DNA of 64,000 bases from DASSKA01 sp035690905 (GTDB taxonomy: Bacteria; Actinomycetota; Actinomycetes; Propionibacteriales; Nocardioidaceae). The DNA lies in contig DASSKA010000124.1 of assembly GCA_035690905.1 (NCBI GenBank), positions 1 to 64,000 of the forward strand, written 5' to 3'. The notes below the pieces were generated by a model. The model saw only the letters and a list, made by a program, of their open reading frames with translations, was not told the DNA's origin and made no database searches. Position 1 is the first letter of the stretch. Every line of letters starts with the position of its first letter. Positions 50,768 through 58,417 of this stretch are shown here, in pieces. Both the position numbers and the translations under genes were made by a program.

Positions 50768-50771
50768 GCCC

Positions 50772-51932
50772 GTGCGCGTCGGACTGGTCTGCCCGTACTC
50801 CCTCGACGTCCCCGGCGGGGTGCAGAACCACGTCAAGGACCTCGCCGAGGCGCTGATCGGCCTCGGCCACGACGTCTCGGTGCTCGCTCCTGCCGAGGAC
50901 GAGTCCGCACTTCCGCCGTACGTCGTCGCCGCCGGCCGCGCCGTCCCAGTCCCCTACAACGGGTCGGTGGCCCGGCTCTCCTTCGGCCCGGTGATCGCCG
51001 CACGAGCCCGGCGCTGGCTGCGCGACGGCGGCTTCGACGTCGTGCACGTGCACGAGCCGGACTCGCCGAGCCTGTCGCTGCTCGCGCTGTGGTACGTCGA
51101 GTGCCCGGTGGTGGCCACCTTCCACAGCTCCAACCTTCGGTCGCGGGCGCTGTCAGCGAGCTCGGCCATCCTGCGCCCGTCCCTGGAGAAGATCGCGGCC
51201 CGGATCGCGGTCTCGGAGTACGCCCGCGACACCCTGGTCAACCACGTCGGGGGTGAGCCGGTGGTGATACCCAACGGGCTCTACGTCGACCGGTTCGCCG
51301 CGGCCGGGCCCCGACCCGAGTGGCGGGGGAGTGACGGGACGGTCGCCTTCGTCGGCCGGCTGGACGAGCCGCGCAAGGGCTTCGCGCTGGCGTTGCAGGC
51401 GCTGGCTGCGCTGGCTGCGGAGCGTCCGGGCATCCGGCTGCTGGTCGTGGGCGGCGGGCAGCTGCGCGTCCCGGTCCCCTCGGAGCTGGAGGACCAGGTG
51501 ACCTTCCTCGGCCGGGCCGACGACGCCGAGAAGGCCAGGGCGCTGCGCACCGCCGACGTCTACGTGGCCCCCAACACTGGCGGGGAGAGCTTCGGCATCG
51601 TGCTGGTCGAGGCGATGGCCGCCGGCGCCACGGTGGTCGCCTCGGACATCCCCGCGTTCCGGAAGGTGCTCGGCGACGGCCGGTTCGGCGTGCTGTTCCG
51701 CAACGGGAACGTGGCCGACCTCACCTCCCGGGTCGCCGAGGTGCTCGACGACCCGGACCGCCGCGCCGCGCTCCGGTCCGCCGCGGACACAGCGGTGCGC
51801 CGCTACGACTGGTCGGCGGTGGCCGGCCGGATCGTGGCGGTCTACGAGACGGTGGTCGGCGCGGCGCCAGTGGTTGAGGAGCGAGCGCAGCGAGCCTCTC
51901 GAAACCACCCCACGACCGGTGGGGGACCCTGA
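50772..51932 (+). CDS. pimA: Phosphatidylinositol alpha-mannosyltransferase
   Basis: A 386-residue GT4/GT-B glycosyltransferase that adds the first mannose to phosphatidylinositol. Typical segments: MRVGLVCPYSLDVPGGVQNHV at the start, VHVHEPDSPSLSLLAL near 90, VIPNGLYVDRF near 165, VAFVGRLDEPRKGF near 188 and GGESFGIVLVEAMAAGATVVAS (the E-x7-E) near 270. The last 20 residues (VVEERAQRASRNHPTTGGG) are not PimA-like; they are encoded by an inserted REP-type palindrome. Start GTG 50772. Confidence 0.95.
   Translation: MRVGLVCPYSLDVPGGVQNHVKDLAEALIGLGHDVSVLAPAEDESALPPYVVAAGRAVPVPYNGSVARLSFGPVIAARARRWLRDGGFDVVHVHEPDSPSLSLLALWYVECPVVATFHSSNLRSRALSASSAILRPSLEKIAARIAVSEYARDTLVNHVGGEPVVIPNGLYVDRFAAAGPRPEWRGSDGTVAFVGRLDEPRKGFALALQALAALAAERPGIRLLVVGGGQLRVPVPSELEDQVTFLGRADDAEKARALRTADVYVAPNTGGESFGIVLVEAMAAGATVVASDIPAFRKVLGDGRFGVLFRNGNVADLTSRVAEVLDDPDRRAALRSAADTAVRRYDWSAVAGRIVAVYETVVGAAPVVEERAQRASRNHPTTGGGP
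51870..51908. repeat. REP-like palindromic repeat forming the 3' end of pimA
   Basis: A 39-bp imperfect palindrome, GTGGTTGAGGAGCGAGCGCA continuing to CGAAACCAC, whose arms pair across a GCGCAGCGAG centre. I recognise this sequence type (GGTTTCGAG...CTCAACC) as widespread in Nocardioides-group genomes. Here it lies inside the coding frame. It can fold in RNA and could act as a partial terminator. Confidence 0.8.
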
Positions 51933-52471
51933 TGGCCTGGCTGTGGGTGCTGGTCGGCTCCCTGGTGCTGCTCGCGGTGGCCGGCTGGTTGTCGTGGACG
52001 GCGAACCGGCTGGACCGGATGCACCACCGCATCGACCTGGCCCGCGCCTCGCTGGCCACCCAGCTGCTGCGCCGGTCCGGGGCGGTGGTGGAGCTGGCGA
52101 CCTCCGGGGTGCTCGACCCGGCCCGCTCGCTGCTGCTCGTCGACTCCGCGCACCAGGCGCGGGGTGCCGCCCCGGAGGATCTCGAGGCCGCCGAGTCGGA
52201 CCTGTCCAACGCGCTGCGCGCGGTGTTCCACGACCCCGACGAGGCCCGCGCGTTGAAGAACGAGCACGGGGTCGGTGAGCTGGTGCGCGAGCTGGCAGTC
52301 GACTGCCGCAAGGTGGAGCTGGCCCGCCGCTTCCACAACGACGTGGTGGTCTCTGCCCGGGTGCTGCGCTCCCGCCGCCGCGTCCGCTGGCTGGGGCTGG
52401 CCGGCAGGGCGGCCGAGCTGCGCACTGTCGACCTCGACGACGAGCCCCCGGCGGCGCTGGTCGACGACTGA
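51932..52471 (+). CDS. Membrane-anchored LemA-like protein, function unknown
   Basis: A 179-residue protein with one N-terminal span (WLWVLVGSLVLLAVAGWLSW) and a long helical cytoplasmic or external domain: NRLDRMHHRIDLARASLATQLLRR, VVELATSG, then KVELARRFHNDVVVSARVLRSRR. The layout (anchor plus antiparallel helices, R-R-F-x-N-D-V element) recalls LemA proteins. It overlaps the pimA stop (TGATG) and so is in the PIM operon; a structural or regulatory role in the envelope is possible. Confidence 0.8.
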   Translation: MAWLWVLVGSLVLLAVAGWLSWTANRLDRMHHRIDLARASLATQLLRRSGAVVELATSGVLDPARSLLLVDSAHQARGAAPEDLEAAESDLSNALRAVFHDPDEARALKNEHGVGELVRELAVDCRKVELARRFHNDVVVSARVLRSRRRVRWLGLAGRAAELRTVDLDDEPPAALVDD

Positions 52472-52502
52472 CTCCGGTTGGGCCGCCACGCCCGCAAAGC
52501 CG

Positions 52503-52508
52503 TAGTCT
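52503..52508 (+). promoter_or_regulatory. Likely -10 of pdxS
   Basis: TAGTCT lies about 60 bases upstream of GTG 52569, after the LemA-like gene; a Shine-Dalgarno (GAGAAGG) follows. Confidence 0.4.
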
Positions 52509-52568
52509 GGTGGTGTTCCCCTGAGGTGGCCCGGGCAGCGCCCGGCCCGAGAAACGAGAAGGTCAGCA

Positions 52569-53483
52569 GTGACAGACGTCCAGCCTGGAAGCGCCGCCGC
52601 GCCGACCACCGGCACCACCAAGGTCAAGCGCGGCATGGCCGAGATGCTCAAGGGCGGCGTGATCATGGATGTGGTCACCCCCGAGCAGGCCAAGATCGCC
52701 GAGGACGCCGGCGCCGTCGCGGTGATGGCGCTCGAGCGGGTGCCCGCCGACATCCGCGCCCAGGGCGGGGTGTCGCGGATGAGCGACCCGGACATGATCG
52801 ACGGCATCATCAACACGGTGTCCATCCCGGTGATGGCCAAGGCCCGGATCGGCCACTTCGCCGAGGCGCAGGTGCTGCAGAGCCTCGGGGTGGACTACAT
52901 CGACGAGTCCGAGGTGCTCACCCCGGCCGACTACGCCAACCACATCGACAAGTGGGCGTTCACGGTGCCGTTCGTGTGCGGCGCCACCAACCTCGGGGAG
53001 GCGCTGCGCCGGATCACCGAAGGCGCGGCGATGATCCGCTCCAAGGGCGAGGCCGGCACCGGCGACGTGTCGAACGCGGTCACGCACATGCGGAACATCC
53101 GCCGCGAGATCCAGCGGCTCGGTTCCCTGAGCACCGACGAGCTGTACGTCGCGGCGAAGGACCTGCAGGCGCCGTACGACCTGGTCAAGGAGGTCGCCGC
53201 CAACCGCAAGCTGCCCGTGGTGCTGTTCACCGCCGGCGGCATCGCCACCCCCGCCGACGCGGCGATGATGATGCAGCTCGGGGCGGAGGGCGTCTTCGTC
53301 GGGTCGGGCATCTTCAAGTCCGGGAACCCTGCTCAGCGCGCCGAGGCGATCGTGAAGGCCACCACCTTCTTCGACGACCCGGACGTGGTTGCCAAGGTCT
53401 CTCGCGGCCTCGGCGAGGCCATGGTCGGCATCAACGTCGACGAGATCCCCCAGCCGCACCGGCTGGCCGAGCGCGGCTGGTAG
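52569..53483 (+). CDS. pdxS: Pyridoxal 5'-phosphate synthase subunit PdxS
   Basis: A 304-residue (beta/alpha)8 synthase making PLP from ribose 5-phosphate, glyceraldehyde 3-phosphate and ammonia. The first lysine (ribulose-phosphate adduct) is in PVMAKARIGHFAEA, the second in RSKGEAGTGDVSNAVTHMR; DYIDESEVLTPAD and FTAGGIATPADAA are also diagnostic. Start GTG 52569 with GAAGG upstream. Partner gene pdxT follows after one intervening gene. Confidence 0.98.
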   Translation: MTDVQPGSAAAPTTGTTKVKRGMAEMLKGGVIMDVVTPEQAKIAEDAGAVAVMALERVPADIRAQGGVSRMSDPDMIDGIINTVSIPVMAKARIGHFAEAQVLQSLGVDYIDESEVLTPADYANHIDKWAFTVPFVCGATNLGEALRRITEGAAMIRSKGEAGTGDVSNAVTHMRNIRREIQRLGSLSTDELYVAAKDLQAPYDLVKEVAANRKLPVVLFTAGGIATPADAAMMMQLGAEGVFVGSGIFKSGNPAQRAEAIVKATTFFDDPDVVAKVSRGLGEAMVGINVDEIPQPHRLAERGW

Positions 53484-54046
53484 TGGGCCCGTCGAGCTCG
53501 CTGCACGAGCAGCAGGTCCACGAGTTCGCCCGAGCGTGCGTGCGCTCGGGCCTGCTCGACGAGCCCGCGCTGTACGACGAGGTGCTGCTCGCCATCCGCT
53601 CGGAGCTTCCGGACACGGCGGACCCCGAGCAGCTGGCCAGGTCCTGGATCGAGGTGTGTCGCGCCGAGCTCGATGCGGACCAGCGCCAGTGGCCGGAGAC
53701 CACCGACTACGACCGGCTTCAGTCCGCGTTCGCCGAGCTCGGAGACGACGGCATCGCGGTGCTCCAGGGCTGCGAGGACCACTGGGCGGCCAAGCGGCTG
53801 CTCGAGGAGCGGGCGGCGGCCGGGGAGCCGCCCCGCGGGGTGGCGTGGTTCACCCAGCCGGACGTCTGGCACGCCATCGACGAAGGCATGCTCGAGGTGA
53901 ACGTCTGGCACGCCAGCACCGCCAACGTGGCCCCGGGCGACCCGCTGCTCGACCATGTCATCGGAGTGCTGGAGCGGAACGGGCTTCCGGCGCACTACGA
54001 CGAGGGCCGCGTCGAGGTCAGCGCGCACTGGCACCGGCGCGTGTAG
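53483..54046 (+). CDS. DUF6891-like protein between pdxS and pdxT
   Basis: A 187-residue soluble protein: an N-terminal helical part (HEQQVHEFARACVRSG, YDEVLLAIRSELPDTADPEQLARSWIEV), a WPETTDYDRLQSAFAELGDDGIAVLQGCEDHW centre and a C-terminal ab-domain with GVAWFTQPDVWHAIDEGMLEVNVWH and VIGVLERNGLPAHYD. I recognise this as resembling the DUF6891 family, without a known reaction. Start GTG 53483 overlaps the last base of the pdxS stop (TAGTG), so it is translationally coupled. Confidence 0.75.
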   Translation: MGPSSSLHEQQVHEFARACVRSGLLDEPALYDEVLLAIRSELPDTADPEQLARSWIEVCRAELDADQRQWPETTDYDRLQSAFAELGDDGIAVLQGCEDHWAAKRLLEERAAAGEPPRGVAWFTQPDVWHAIDEGMLEVNVWHASTANVAPGDPLLDHVIGVLERNGLPAHYDEGRVEVSAHWHRRV

Positions 54047-54056
54047 GGCCGCTCAC

Positions 54057-54062
54057 TAGACT
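54057..54062 (+). promoter_or_regulatory. -10 box of leaderless pdxT promoter
   Basis: TAGACT ends seven bases before GTG 54070, so pdxT has its own leaderless promoter in addition to any readthrough from pdxS. Confidence 0.5.
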
Positions 54063-54069
54063 GGGACTC

Positions 54070-54690
54070 GTGGAACACCGTTCATCACCGCCGCTGATCG
54101 GCGTGCTCGCGCTGCAGGGAGACGTGCGCGAGCACTGCGCCATGCTCGAACGTGCCGGCGCCGGGTGTCGTGCCGTCCGCCGGCCGGCCGAGCTCGACGG
54201 GCTGGACGGCATCGTGCTGCCCGGCGGCGAGTCCACCACGATGTACAAGCTGGCGCGCACGTTCGAGGTCTTCGAGCCGCTGAAGGCGGCCATCCACGAC
54301 GGTCTGCCGGCGCTCGGGACCTGCGCGGGGATGATCATGCTCTCCGACCGCATCGAGGCGGGCATCGAAGGGCAGGAGACCATCGGCGGCCTGGACGTGG
54401 TGGTCCGCCGCAACGCCTTCGGCCGGCAGGTGAACTCCTTCGAGGCCGACCTGGACGTGCAGGACCTGGAGGACCCGTTCCACGCCGTGTTCATCCGGGC
54501 GCCGTGGGTCGAGAAGGCCGGCCAGGGCGTGGACGTCGTCGCCACGGTGGCCACCGGGGAGGCGGTCGGTAGGATCGTCGCGGTTCGGCAGGGCAACCTG
54601 GTGGCCACGTCGTTCCATCCCGAGATCACCGGGGACCACCGGATCCACGGGTTGTTCGTGGACCTGGTGCGCCAACGCAACGGCGGCTAG
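54070..54690 (+). CDS. pdxT: Pyridoxal 5'-phosphate synthase glutaminase subunit PdxT
   Basis: A 206-residue class I glutaminase that feeds ammonia to PdxS. The family's IGVLALQGDVREH, LPGGESTTMYKL, the nucleophile in LGTCAGMIML and the His-Glu pair in TSFHPEITGD are all present. GTG 54070 is the start by promoter spacing and family length. Confidence 0.97.
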   Translation: MEHRSSPPLIGVLALQGDVREHCAMLERAGAGCRAVRRPAELDGLDGIVLPGGESTTMYKLARTFEVFEPLKAAIHDGLPALGTCAGMIMLSDRIEAGIEGQETIGGLDVVVRRNAFGRQVNSFEADLDVQDLEDPFHAVFIRAPWVEKAGQGVDVVATVATGEAVGRIVAVRQGNLVATSFHPEITGDHRIHGLFVDLVRQRNGG

Positions 54691-54739
54691 CCCGTCTTAC
54701 CAGCATTCGAACGAGCAGCGGAAGTAGGGGCACCACCTC

Positions 54740-55504
54740 ATGTCTGGCCACTCCAAATGGGCGACGACCAAGCACAAGAAGGCCGTCATCGACGCACGGC
54801 GCGGCAAGATGTTCGCCAAGCTCATCAAGAACATCGAGGTCGCGGCCCGGATGGGTGGGGGAGACCCGGCCGGGAACCCGACCCTCTACGACGCGATCCA
54901 GAAGGCCAAGAAGTCCTCGGTCCCGAACGACAACATCGACCGTGCGGTCAAGCGCGGCTCCGGCGCGGAGGCCGGCGGCGCCGACTACCAGACCATCACC
55001 TACGAGGGGTACGGCCCCAACGGGGTGGCCTTCCTCATCGAGTGCCTGACCGACAACAAGAACCGGGCGGCCATGGAGGTGCGCACCGCCATGACCCGCA
55101 ACGGCGGGTCGCTGGCCGACCCCGGCTCGGTGGCCTACCTGTTCAACCGCAAGGGCGTGGTGATCGTGCCACGCGCCCAGGAGAGCCGCACCGCCTCCGA
55201 GGACGACGTGCTCGAGGCGACGCTGGACGCGGGCGCTGAGGAGGTCAACGACCTCGGCGAGTCCTTCGAGGTGGTCAGCGAGGCCACCGACCTGGTCACG
55301 GTGCGCACCGCGCTGCAGGAGGCCGGGCTCGACTACGACTCCGCGGAGGCCTCGTTCCTGCCGTCGATGAACGTCGAGCTCGACGAGTCCTCGGCCGGCA
55401 AGGTGCTGCGCCTGGTGGAGGCGCTGGAGGACCTCGACGACGTGCAGAACGTGTTCGCGAACTTCGACGTCTCCGACGAGGTGCTCGCCTCGCTGGACGC
55501 CTGA
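54740..55504 (+). CDS. yebC: YebC/PmpR family protein
   Basis: A 254-residue YebC protein. Start MSGHSKWATTKHKKAVIDARRGKMFAKLIKNIEVAARMGGGDP is canonical, with the three-domain family length. YebC was first seen as a transcription regulator; recent work points to a role in translation of polyproline-like stretches. Its position upstream of ruvC is the common actinobacterial order. Own transcription site is not clear. Confidence 0.97.
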   Translation: MSGHSKWATTKHKKAVIDARRGKMFAKLIKNIEVAARMGGGDPAGNPTLYDAIQKAKKSSVPNDNIDRAVKRGSGAEAGGADYQTITYEGYGPNGVAFLIECLTDNKNRAAMEVRTAMTRNGGSLADPGSVAYLFNRKGVVIVPRAQESRTASEDDVLEATLDAGAEEVNDLGESFEVVSEATDLVTVRTALQEAGLDYDSAEASFLPSMNVELDESSAGKVLRLVEALEDLDDVQNVFANFDVSDEVLASLDA

Positions 55505-55544
55505 CCGCCCGGCGCGTCGGCCCCGTGGCGGGGGCGGCGGCCGT

Positions 55545-55569
55545 TAGCGTGGGCCCGAACAGGTGTTCG
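55545..55569 (+). promoter_or_regulatory. SOS promoter of ruvCAB: -10 and LexA box
   Basis: TAGCGT (55545-55550) is followed by CGAACAGGTGTTCG (55556-55569), a perfect match to the core of the actinobacterial LexA box (CGAAC-N4-GTTCG). The expected start point falls within the box, 16-29 bases before ruvC. Confidence 0.85.
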
Positions 55570-55584
55570 TCCGAGAGGGTCTTC

Positions 55585-56109
55585 ATGCGCGTGCTGGGAA
55601 TCGACCCCGGTCTGACCCGGTGCGGCTTGGGCGTCGTGGAAGGCACTCCCGGCCGGGCGCTGCGGATGCTCGCCTACGGCGTGGTCCGGACCCCGGCCGA
55701 CTCCCCGGTCGCCGAGCGGCTGGTGCTCGTGGAGGCCGAGATCGACCGATGGCTCGACGAGCACCGGCCGGATGCCGTCGCGGTGGAGCGGGTGTTCAGC
55801 CAGCACAACGTACGCACGGTGATGGGCACCGCCCAGGCCAGCGGAGTGGCCATGGTCGCCGCAGCGCGTCGCGGCATCCCTGTCGCGCTGCACACGCCGA
55901 GCGAGGTGAAGGCGGCGGTCAGCGGCAGCGGCCGTGCCGACAAGGCGCAGGTCGGCGCCATGGTGACCCGGCTGCTGCGGCTGTCCGAGCAGCCGCGGCC
56001 CGCCGACGCCGCGGACTCGCTGGCACTGGCCATCTGCCACATCTGGCGGGGCGGCGCGCAGAACCGGATCGAGGCCGCACTGAGCGCGGCGGGAAGGGGC
56101 AGCAAGTGA
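55585..56109 (+). CDS. ruvC: Crossover junction endodeoxyribonuclease RuvC
   Basis: A 174-residue Holliday-junction resolvase. Catalytic acids: Asp in MRVLGIDPGLTRCG (residue 7), Glu in AVERVFSQHNVRTVMG near 67, Asp/Asp in KAQVGAMV and PADAADSLALAICH near the end. ATG 55585 has GAGAGGG upstream. First gene of an SOS-controlled ruvCAB operon. Confidence 0.97.
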   Translation: MRVLGIDPGLTRCGLGVVEGTPGRALRMLAYGVVRTPADSPVAERLVLVEAEIDRWLDEHRPDAVAVERVFSQHNVRTVMGTAQASGVAMVAAARRGIPVALHTPSEVKAAVSGSGRADKAQVGAMVTRLLRLSEQPRPADAADSLALAICHIWRGGAQNRIEAALSAAGRGSK

Positions 56110-56714
56110 TCGCGTTCGTCACGGGACGGGTGGCGGCGACCACGCTCACCACGGCGGTGGTCGAGGTCGGCGGGGTCGGGCTCGAGCTCAGATGCACCCC
56201 GAACACCCTGGCCACCCTGCACGTCGGCCAGCAGGCGAGCCTGCCCACCAGCATGGTCGTGCGCGAGGAGTCGCTGACCCTGTTCGGGTTCCTCGACGAG
56301 GACGAGAAGACGATCTTCGAGCTGCTGCAGACCGCCAGCGGCGTCGGCCCGAAGCTGGCCCAGGCGATGCTCGCCGTGCACTCTCCCGAGGAGCTCCGCC
56401 GGGCGGTCAGCACCGAGGACCTGGCCACGTTGACCGCGGTCCCCGGCATCGGGCGCAAGGGTGCCCAGCGGATCGTGCTCGAGCTCAAGGACCGGATCGG
56501 CGCGCCCAGCGGCGCGGCCGCCGGCCGTCTCGCCGCGACCCGCAGTGGCGACGAGGCCTGGCGCTCCCAGGTGCACGCCGGCCTGGTCGGCCTGGGCTGG
56601 TCGGCGAAGGAGGCGGACAAGGCCGTGGAGGCGGTCGCGCCGGAGGCGACGGACGGGGACCCGGACGTGGCGGCGCTGCTGCGTGCCGCGCTGCGGACCC
56701 TCAGCAAGGCGTGA
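56106..56714 (+). CDS. ruvA: Holliday junction branch migration protein RuvA
   Basis: A 202-residue protein that binds four-way junctions as a tetramer and loads RuvB. OB-fold start IAFVTGRVAATTLTTAVVEVGGVG, HhH motifs in LQTASGVGPKLAQAML and TAVPGIGRKGAQRIVLELK, and the C-terminal RuvB-binding domain (VHAGLVGLGWSAKEADKAVE). The start GTG 56106 overlaps the ruvC stop in GTGA. Confidence 0.97.
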   Translation: MIAFVTGRVAATTLTTAVVEVGGVGLELRCTPNTLATLHVGQQASLPTSMVVREESLTLFGFLDEDEKTIFELLQTASGVGPKLAQAMLAVHSPEELRRAVSTEDLATLTAVPGIGRKGAQRIVLELKDRIGAPSGAAAGRLAATRSGDEAWRSQVHAGLVGLGWSAKEADKAVEAVAPEATDGDPDVAALLRAALRTLSKA

Positions 56715-56718
56715 GGGT

Positions 56719-57837
56719 ATGACGCCGTACGACGAGTCGGGGCTGGACGCCTTGGAGGACGCGCACCTGGAGAGCCGCTCGGTGGTCGCCGCCGAGGCGG
56801 AGGGCGACGAGCGCGCCGTCGAGGCGGCGCTCCGCCCGCGCACCCTGGACGAGGTGATCGGCCAGGTGCGGGTCCGGGAGCAGCTGTCCCTGGTGCTGCA
56901 GGCGGCCCGCGGCCGCGAGCGGGCGCCCGACCACGTGCTGCTGTCCGGGCCACCCGGCCTCGGGAAGACCACGCTGGCGATGATCATCGCCGCGGAGATG
57001 TCCAGCCCGCTGCGGCTCACCTCCGGGCCGGCGATCACGCACGCTGGGGACCTGGCCGCCATCCTCTCTGGGATGAACGCCGGTGACGTGCTGTTCGTCG
57101 ACGAGATCCACCGGATGTCCCGGCCCGCCGAGGAGATGCTCTACGTCGCGATGGAGGACTTCCGCGTCGACGTGGTGATCGGCAAGGGCCCCGGCGCCAC
57201 CGCGATCCCGCTGGAGATCCCGCCGTTCACGCTGGTCGGGGCCACCACCCGGGCCGGGCTGCTGCCCGGTCCGCTGCGCGACCGGTTCGGGTTCACCGCG
57301 CACCTGGAGTTCTACGAGCCGAGCGAGCTCGAGCTGATCGTCCGCCGCTCCGCCGGTCTGCTGGGCGTGGAGCTCACCGACGAAGGCGCCGCCGAGATCG
57401 CGTCCCGGTCCCGGGGCACGCCGCGCATCGCCAACCGGCTGCTCCGCCGGGTCCGCGACTACGCGCAGGTGCGCGCCGACGGGCTGGTGACCCTCGAGGT
57501 CGCGCACCGGGCGCTCGATCTCTACGAGGTGGACCGCTCCGGGCTCGACCGGCTCGACCGCGCCGTTCTCGACGTGCTGTGCCGCCGCTTCGGCGGCGGA
57601 CCGGTCGGGGTCAGCACCATCGCGGTGGCCGTGGGGGAGGAGCGGGAGACCGTCGAGGAGGTCGCCGAGCCGTTCCTGGTCCGCTCCGGGCTGCTCGCCC
57701 GCACCCCGCGCGGCCGGGTGGCCACCCCGGCGGCCTGGAGCCACCTGGGCCTCGGCGTGCCGCCCGAGGCAGCGTTCGGCGACGCCGGGCCGACGCTGTT
57801 CGACCCCGGTGACGGAGCATCCGACACCCAACCGTGA
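56719..57837 (+). CDS. ruvB: Holliday junction branch migration helicase RuvB
   Basis: A 372-residue AAA+ motor. Walker A LLSGPPGLGKTTLAMIIA near residue 82, Walker B LFVDEIHRM near 130, sensor ATTRAGLLPGPLRDRFGF near 180 and the winged-helix C-terminus (RRFGGGPVGVSTIAVAVGEE). ATG 56719 lies four bases after the ruvA stop. Confidence 0.98.
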   Translation: MTPYDESGLDALEDAHLESRSVVAAEAEGDERAVEAALRPRTLDEVIGQVRVREQLSLVLQAARGRERAPDHVLLSGPPGLGKTTLAMIIAAEMSSPLRLTSGPAITHAGDLAAILSGMNAGDVLFVDEIHRMSRPAEEMLYVAMEDFRVDVVIGKGPGATAIPLEIPPFTLVGATTRAGLLPGPLRDRFGFTAHLEFYEPSELELIVRRSAGLLGVELTDEGAAEIASRSRGTPRIANRLLRRVRDYAQVRADGLVTLEVAHRALDLYEVDRSGLDRLDRAVLDVLCRRFGGGPVGVSTIAVAVGEERETVEEVAEPFLVRSGLLARTPRGRVATPAAWSHLGLGVPPEAAFGDAGPTLFDPGDGASDTQP

Positions 57838-57880
57838 CGTGATCGGGGACTCAGCGTCTGCGGTGCGTGGCGTCGGCGGT

Positions 57881-57886
57881 TAGACT
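57881..57886 (+). promoter_or_regulatory. Likely -10 of the yajC-secDF operon
   Basis: TAGACT lies in the 142-base gap after ruvB and would start an mRNA with a leader of about 87 bases before yajC. Confidence 0.4.
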
Positions 57887-57979
57887 CCTTCCTTGGTCGA
57901 GGAATGTCGACCTCGATCCGTCGTGCCCGGCACCAGATCCGGGAGCGTGCCCACGCAAGCAGTGCCGAGGAGTTCGTTC

Positions 57980-58360
57980 GTGTCATCCAACAACCTGGCG
58001 ACGTTCCTTCCGCTTGTCCTGATCGTGCTGGTCTTCTGGTTCCTGGTGATCCGGCCGACGCGCAAGCGGCAGCAGCAGGTGTCGGCCGTGCAGTCCAGTC
58101 TCGGACCCGGGTCGCAGGTGATGCTCAGCTCGGGGATCTTCGGCACCGTCGTGTCCGTCGCCGACGAGTCCGTGCGGGTCGAGATCGCGCCCGGGACCAC
58201 GATCAAGGTGGCTCGTCAGGCCGTGGTGCGGGTGGTCGAGGACGCGGTGACCGACACCGCGACCCCGGCGGCGGAGGAGCCCACGCCGGACCAGCCGGCG
58301 AGCGGCACCGACGAGGGCCCGGCTCCTGCCGGGTCGACCGACCCGTCGGACGAGCACTAG
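57980..58360 (+). CDS. yajC: Preprotein translocase subunit YajC
   Basis: A 126-residue single-span protein of the SecDF-YajC complex. Span FLPLVLIVLVFWFLVIRP followed by RKRQQQVSAVQSSLGPGSQVMLSSGIFGTV is the family signature; the C-terminus is an acidic Pro-rich tail. The start GTG 57980 is chosen to give the standard length; GAGGAG lies 12-16 bases upstream. The frame is open to 57893, so a longer start is not excluded. Confidence 0.93.
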   Translation: MSSNNLATFLPLVLIVLVFWFLVIRPTRKRQQQVSAVQSSLGPGSQVMLSSGIFGTVVSVADESVRVEIAPGTTIKVARQAVVRVVEDAVTDTATPAAEEPTPDQPASGTDEGPAPAGSTDPSDEH

Positions 58361-58417
58361 TCCGGCCTTCGAGGCATCCGTCCGGGCTCGGGCCCGACTC
58401 ATGAGGAGCATGTAGCA

